A DNA stretch of 64,000 nucleotides. Origin: Macropodus opercularis (taxonomy: Eukaryota > Chordata > Actinopteri > Anabantiformes > Osphronemidae). Made by a program: the position numbers and the translations under genes. The notes under the pieces are model-generated. The model was given only the letters and a program-made list of their open reading frames with translations. It was not told the DNA's origin and did no database searches. The DNA lies in NCBI GenBank assembly GCA_030770545.1, contig CM061091.1, forward strand, positions 6,331,501 through 6,395,500, given 5' to 3'. Positions 63,401 through 64,000 of the stretch are shown here, piece by piece. How positions within the stretch are numbered: position 1 is the first letter of the stretch; each line of letters begins with the position of its first letter.

Positions 63401-63682
63401 GCAGAAGCTGATGTAGTGGTCAATGTTTTTATTAAAAGGAGACAAAAAAAAACTAACTAACTACAAGTAACTATCACTAATTTAGGCATACATACTCACA
63501 CATACTCATACTCACACCCACACCTACTTACCCGGCAATGTTGCTTATAGAGAGACTCTTGGACAGATTGTTGCCATGGAAAGTCATGATGCTGGTGTGT
63601 CTCCGTGACGATGGTATCACCAGTGAAGAATGGTCTTCCGGACACAAGATTGCAGACCAGGGACGCTCCCTTGTTCCACCAG
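51414..63682 (-). CDS. akap13: akap13, 3' half (A-kinase anchor protein 13 / Lbc RhoGEF), partial, 19 exons
   Basis: Minus-strand multi-exon gene; the 5' part lies beyond 64 kb. Known role: AKAP13 anchors protein kinase A and activates RhoA by nucleotide exchange through its DH-PH module. Seen here: 19 exons with GT/AG borders joining in one frame for about 938 residues plus stop. Order of parts (window numbering): pre-DH linker with SQSTDSLN (1-130), DH (about 130-330, with QRITKYPVL), PH (about 355-475), acidic linker, LPRRAETFGGFDSHQM (about 590-605), RRTESDS, GGNANL..KRNSE, RPSSLIEQEKQRSLEKQRQ, a long charged coiled coil (about 690-820), a Lys-rich tail, and terminal GEIFFC. The LPRRAETFGGF block, the coiled coil and the terminal Cys fit AKAP13 better than ARHGEF2, ARHGEF18 or ARHGEF28. 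The anchoring helix and C1 finger are not in view. No frame break seen. Confidence 0.93.
52209..52509 (-). CDS. akap13: akap13 window exon 18: Ser-rich and Lys-rich tail
   Basis: Acceptor gtgtatttccag; donor GTAAAC at 52208. If read through, the frame stops at 52198-52200 (TAG, four residues on). I prefer splicing because the phase-1 donor joins exon 19 to give a tail like that of AKAP13. Encodes RTSSTTSEESQFPGTSH, then TSSSSSLPRLLPQRSKPKGK and KSKEGKDKKKKKSKCGSAQPA. The Lys cluster matches KPKEKKEKKKKNK-SRSQP of AKAP13. Confidence 0.9.
52903..53082 (-). CDS. akap13: akap13 window exon 17: coiled coil
   Basis: Sixty codons, phase 0, between acceptor accactgcag and donor GTGAGC. A charged heptad-like helix begins EEEILKQQQELEEEK and contains YQKDLERLRDAQRKLERDRE, matching AKAP13 YQYDLERLRAAQKQLERE. 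This is the exon preserved essentially unchanged in the duplicate at 40728-40907. Confidence 0.94.
53812..54084 (-). CDS. akap13: akap13 window exon 16: start of C-terminal coiled coil
   Basis: Ninety-one codons, phase 0. Acceptor gactctacag, donor GTAACT. Encodes VVVQQDSFMEDQRQALSER, a Ser/Arg/Pro-rich SRPSSRPSSLIEQEKQ stretch, then a highly charged helix (RSLEKQRQELASLQRQQ). AKAP13 has VVLQQDSYIEDQK-VLSER and SRPSSLIEQEKQRSLEKQRQ at this point. The left-hand copy lacks it. Confidence 0.95.
54330..54380 (-). CDS. akap13: akap13 window exon 15: 17-codon helix exon
   Basis: 51 nt, phase 0. Acceptor is a strong ttcttttttacag; donor GTAGGA. Encodes QVLHSVSNLHLLLSTLQ, matching the QVVQSV-HLYELLSALQ helix of AKAP13. 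Confidence 0.9.
54949..54996 (-). CDS. akap13: akap13 window exon 14: 16-codon GGNANL exon
   Basis: Micro-exon of 48 nt, phase 0 at both ends. Acceptor gtgtgtgcag, donor GTATTG. Encodes GGNANLLLLLLKRNSE, against GGNANL-FMLKRNSE in AKAP13. Six Leu codons in a row, four of them CTG-like, suggest slight repeat expansion. Confidence 0.9.
55464..55537 (-). CDS. akap13: akap13 window exon 13: DLRRTESDS
   Basis: Acceptor tctggtttcag, donor GTCAGC. Encodes GDRDESEDTMGDLRRTESDS and VLKK, matching the DLRRTESDSGLKK stretch of AKAP13. The RRTESDS motif is a likely basophilic-kinase site (inference). The left-hand copy breaks off about 30 bases before reaching this exon. Confidence 0.93.
55874..56020 (-). 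CDS. akap13: akap13 window exon 12: LPRRAETFGGF segment
   Basis: Acceptor tgcgatag; its pyrimidine tract lies next to a CA/TG repeat. Donor GTACGT. Encodes VETLQALVNGSLGGAM and GPVCLPRRAETFGGFDSHQM. The latter block is nearly identical in AKAP13 and is the best single identifier of this gene. It lies about 1.6 kb from exon 11. Confidence 0.95.
56021..57600. other. akap13 intron
   Basis: Intron between exons 12 and 11, with a CA repeat at 56036-56050. No additional exon seen. Wholly missing from the left copy. Confidence 0.6.
57617..57805 (-). CDS. akap13: akap13 window exon 11: helical segment LLRQKDTEIMSLLEEK
   Basis: Acceptor tctgatcag, donor GTGAGG, 189 nt. It encodes DLLRQKDTEIMSLLEEKVRL, then FRGMWEGLNPGEEACQQAEP and RGASIMKDALEE. 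It corresponds to the AKAP13 helix LHQKDQKILLLLEEKEMIF and the following linker. An altered 174-nt version exists at 42183-42356. Confidence 0.93.
57900..57982 (-). CDS. akap13: akap13 window exon 10: acidic linker after PH
   Basis: Acceptor ttggtgggatag, donor GTGAGA. Encodes EKDEDEGIPSETEDDKKQLE and then TKAKEMR, matching the DEDEGIPSE-E-KK linker after the AKAP13 PH domain. The AT|G join to the previous exon gives Met. The left-hand copy keeps the last 40 bases. Confidence 0.93.
58643..58824 (-). CDS. akap13: akap13 window exon 9: PH domain C-terminal half
   Basis: Acceptor ctccctgtag, donor GTAAGT. Sixty codons: DQRSTVISLQKLIVREVANE, then GLFLITAG, PEMMEVLASSKDDRNTWM and LIQEAMQS, the C-terminal PH helix. 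The left-hand copy keeps only the 3' half of this exon (43162-43253). Confidence 0.95.
59657..59733 (-). CDS. akap13: akap13 window exon 8: PH domain strands
   Basis: Too short to stand out as a reading frame. Acceptor ggccctgcag, donor GTAGGC. Encodes VHALLLSDVFVFLQEKDQKY, the LLLTD-LVFLQEKDQKY core of Lbc-family PH domains. It completes the Asp begun by the preceding exon and ends in phase 0. Confidence 0.92.
59848..60096 (-). CDS. akap13: akap13 window exon 7: end of DH, start of PH
   Basis: Acceptor gtcaaatgcag and donor GTGAGG. The frame requires the G of the preceding exon to complete Glu (TKESEEDYDDL). It continues RLVKEVIAAVDNKV (last DH helix), MDSKSIMVMKSGQIF, then REDLLRRRLIHDGALQL, the DH-PH linker and first PH strand. 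Eighty-three codons; no counterpart remains in the left-hand copy. Confidence 0.94.
60097..61635. other. akap13 intron carrying the far end of the main duplication
   Basis: Intron between exons 7 and 6. Its part at 60990-61270 matches 43960-44240; the rest is absent from the left copy. Confidence 0.6.
61353..61371. repeat. (TA)n microsatellite
   Basis: Short TA run, about 85 bases past the point (61270) where the long match to the left copy stops. Confidence 0.9.
61636..61753 (-). CDS. akap13: akap13 window exon 6: DH domain, conserved region 3
   Basis: Acceptor ccttacag, donor GTTCGC after HTK. Encodes KKMSCSIVRRLGIPECILL and VTQRITKYPVLIQRML. The QRITKYPVL helix is the most conserved part of DH domains and forms the Rho exchange surface. 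In the left-hand copy this exon is not found. Confidence 0.94.
62228..62353 (-). CDS. akap13: akap13 window exon 5: DH domain, middle
   Basis: Exactly 42 codons, phase 0 at both ends. Acceptor tctgctttag; donor GTAAGG. It encodes FSGSIGESMKRIYGRFC and ends KDKRFKAFIK, the central DH helices. Confidence 0.93.
62449..62705 (-). CDS. akap13: akap13 window exon 4: DH domain, conserved region 1
   Basis: Acceptor gtctcttag, donor GTCAGT after LLVRQ. It carries ELMQTEMHHIRTLRIMSEVY, the first conserved DH helix that contacts Rho, then LEKLFPTLDDLLELH and FIISRIGDLLVRQ. Reading stays open throughout. Near-identity to AKAP13 family proteins fixes the frame. Confidence 0.94.
62809..62955 (-). CDS. akap13: akap13 window exon 3: start of DH domain
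   Basis: Acceptor tgatgcag, donor GTACAT after RQDVIY. Forty-nine residues including LEADSWSLGVEPQYL and KELVKRQDVIY, the helical lead-in to the DH domain in AKAP13, ARHGEF2 and ARHGEF28. The phase-1 donor joins to give ELMQTEMHH in the next exon. Confidence 0.92.
63202..63314 (-). CDS. akap13: akap13 window exon 2: SQSTDSLN linker
   Basis: Acceptor ctgtattcag; the donor is a weak GTCGGT at 63201, chosen because it alone gives DEGTEMMDAQ in frame. It encodes PVFDEMPIKGLRYLSQSTDSLN and ends ESLTDEG. The SQSTDSLN...ESLTDEG pattern is a hallmark of the Lbc RhoGEF family just before the DH domain. Confidence 0.9.
63532..63682 (-). CDS. akap13: akap13 window exon 1: linker between C1 finger and DH
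   Basis: Acceptor ggaccag and donor GTAAGT at 63531. It encodes about 50 residues including RERPWSAIL, a basic SSRRHTS stretch and LSKSLSISNIAG. This matches the segment that follows the zinc finger in AKAP13 and ARHGEF2 (RERP-S-A... LSKSVS...NI-G). The SRRHTS and SKSLS serines look like basophilic-kinase sites, which is inference only. Phase 2 at the 3' end joins cleanly to the next exon. Confidence 0.85.
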
Positions 63683-64000
63683 CTGGTCCAAAAGCCAACA
63701 TATATAGTCAAAGGTACGGTGGGCTTAAAACCCCTTCAACAAACACAGCTTTTTACACTGCCTCAATTGGTGTAACTGTAGTATTTAATATTATTATTTG
63801 TTATGCCATAAAGCTCAACTCCAATTATTCTTGTAAAGATAAAACATTGACTTTTGTTTAATCTTCTTGATCAAACCTTTGTGTAATTATGAAATTGGTT
63901 TCAATAAGCTTTGAGTCCAGACTATGAGATTTATCCAGTCCTTTGAGGATCAATTTTGATCCTTAGACATTAGATTCATCGAGAAATCAGATATCTTTTC

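Noticed and set aside
1..64000. CRISPR arrays, operons, phage or prokaryotic systems
   Set aside because: Nothing of the kind; the window is spliced vertebrate DNA.

Overview
This is vertebrate genomic DNA, almost certainly from a ray-finned (teleost) fish. The genes are split into many short exons with GT/AG introns. The non-coding sequence is A+T-rich and scattered with CA, TA, GA and TATC microsatellites. Several interspersed repeats have ends typical of teleost LINE/SINE families. Nothing prokaryotic or viral is visible; nearly every open frame outside the exons listed here is chance or low-complexity sequence.

The one gene I can identify firmly is on the minus strand at 51.4-63.7 kb: the 3' half of akap13 (AKAP-Lbc / Lbc RhoGEF). 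Nineteen exons can be placed by splice signals and by similarity to AKAP13. They join in a single frame from a segment before the DH domain, through the Dbl-homology and PH domains, the LPRRAETFGGF segment and the coiled coil, to the C-terminus ending ...GEIFFC-stop. The joined exons give 2819 nt, about 938 residues plus stop, with no frame break. The 5' exons (anchoring region and C1 zinc finger) lie beyond 64 kb.

Left of the real gene, at 36.9-45.2 kb, lies a collinear second copy of the same region in the same orientation: introns, 3' flank and several exons. It is badly eroded. It keeps an intact coiled-coil exon (40728-40907), an exon with an in-frame change (42183-42356), two half-exons and a damaged last exon. 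It has lost most of DH/PH and the large C-terminal exons, and carries at least one LINE-like insertion. Just upstream of this copy is what looks like a working transcription start for a minus-strand transcript: a CpG/CCAAT-rich promoter-like segment (about 47.69-47.83 kb), a non-coding first exon with a GTGAGT donor, and a second exon with an ATG (45198-45397). The short peptide of that exon resembles the TKSISLMTIS segment of AKAP13. This promoter plus duplicated remnant is the most interesting part of the window.

The left 36 kb contains no gene I can name. It holds one convincing but unidentified coding exon (minus strand, about 1645-1839), some repeat remnants, and A+T-rich stretches that could be conserved non-coding elements. 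Read as a whole, it resembles the gene-poor interval downstream of AKAP13 in other vertebrates.
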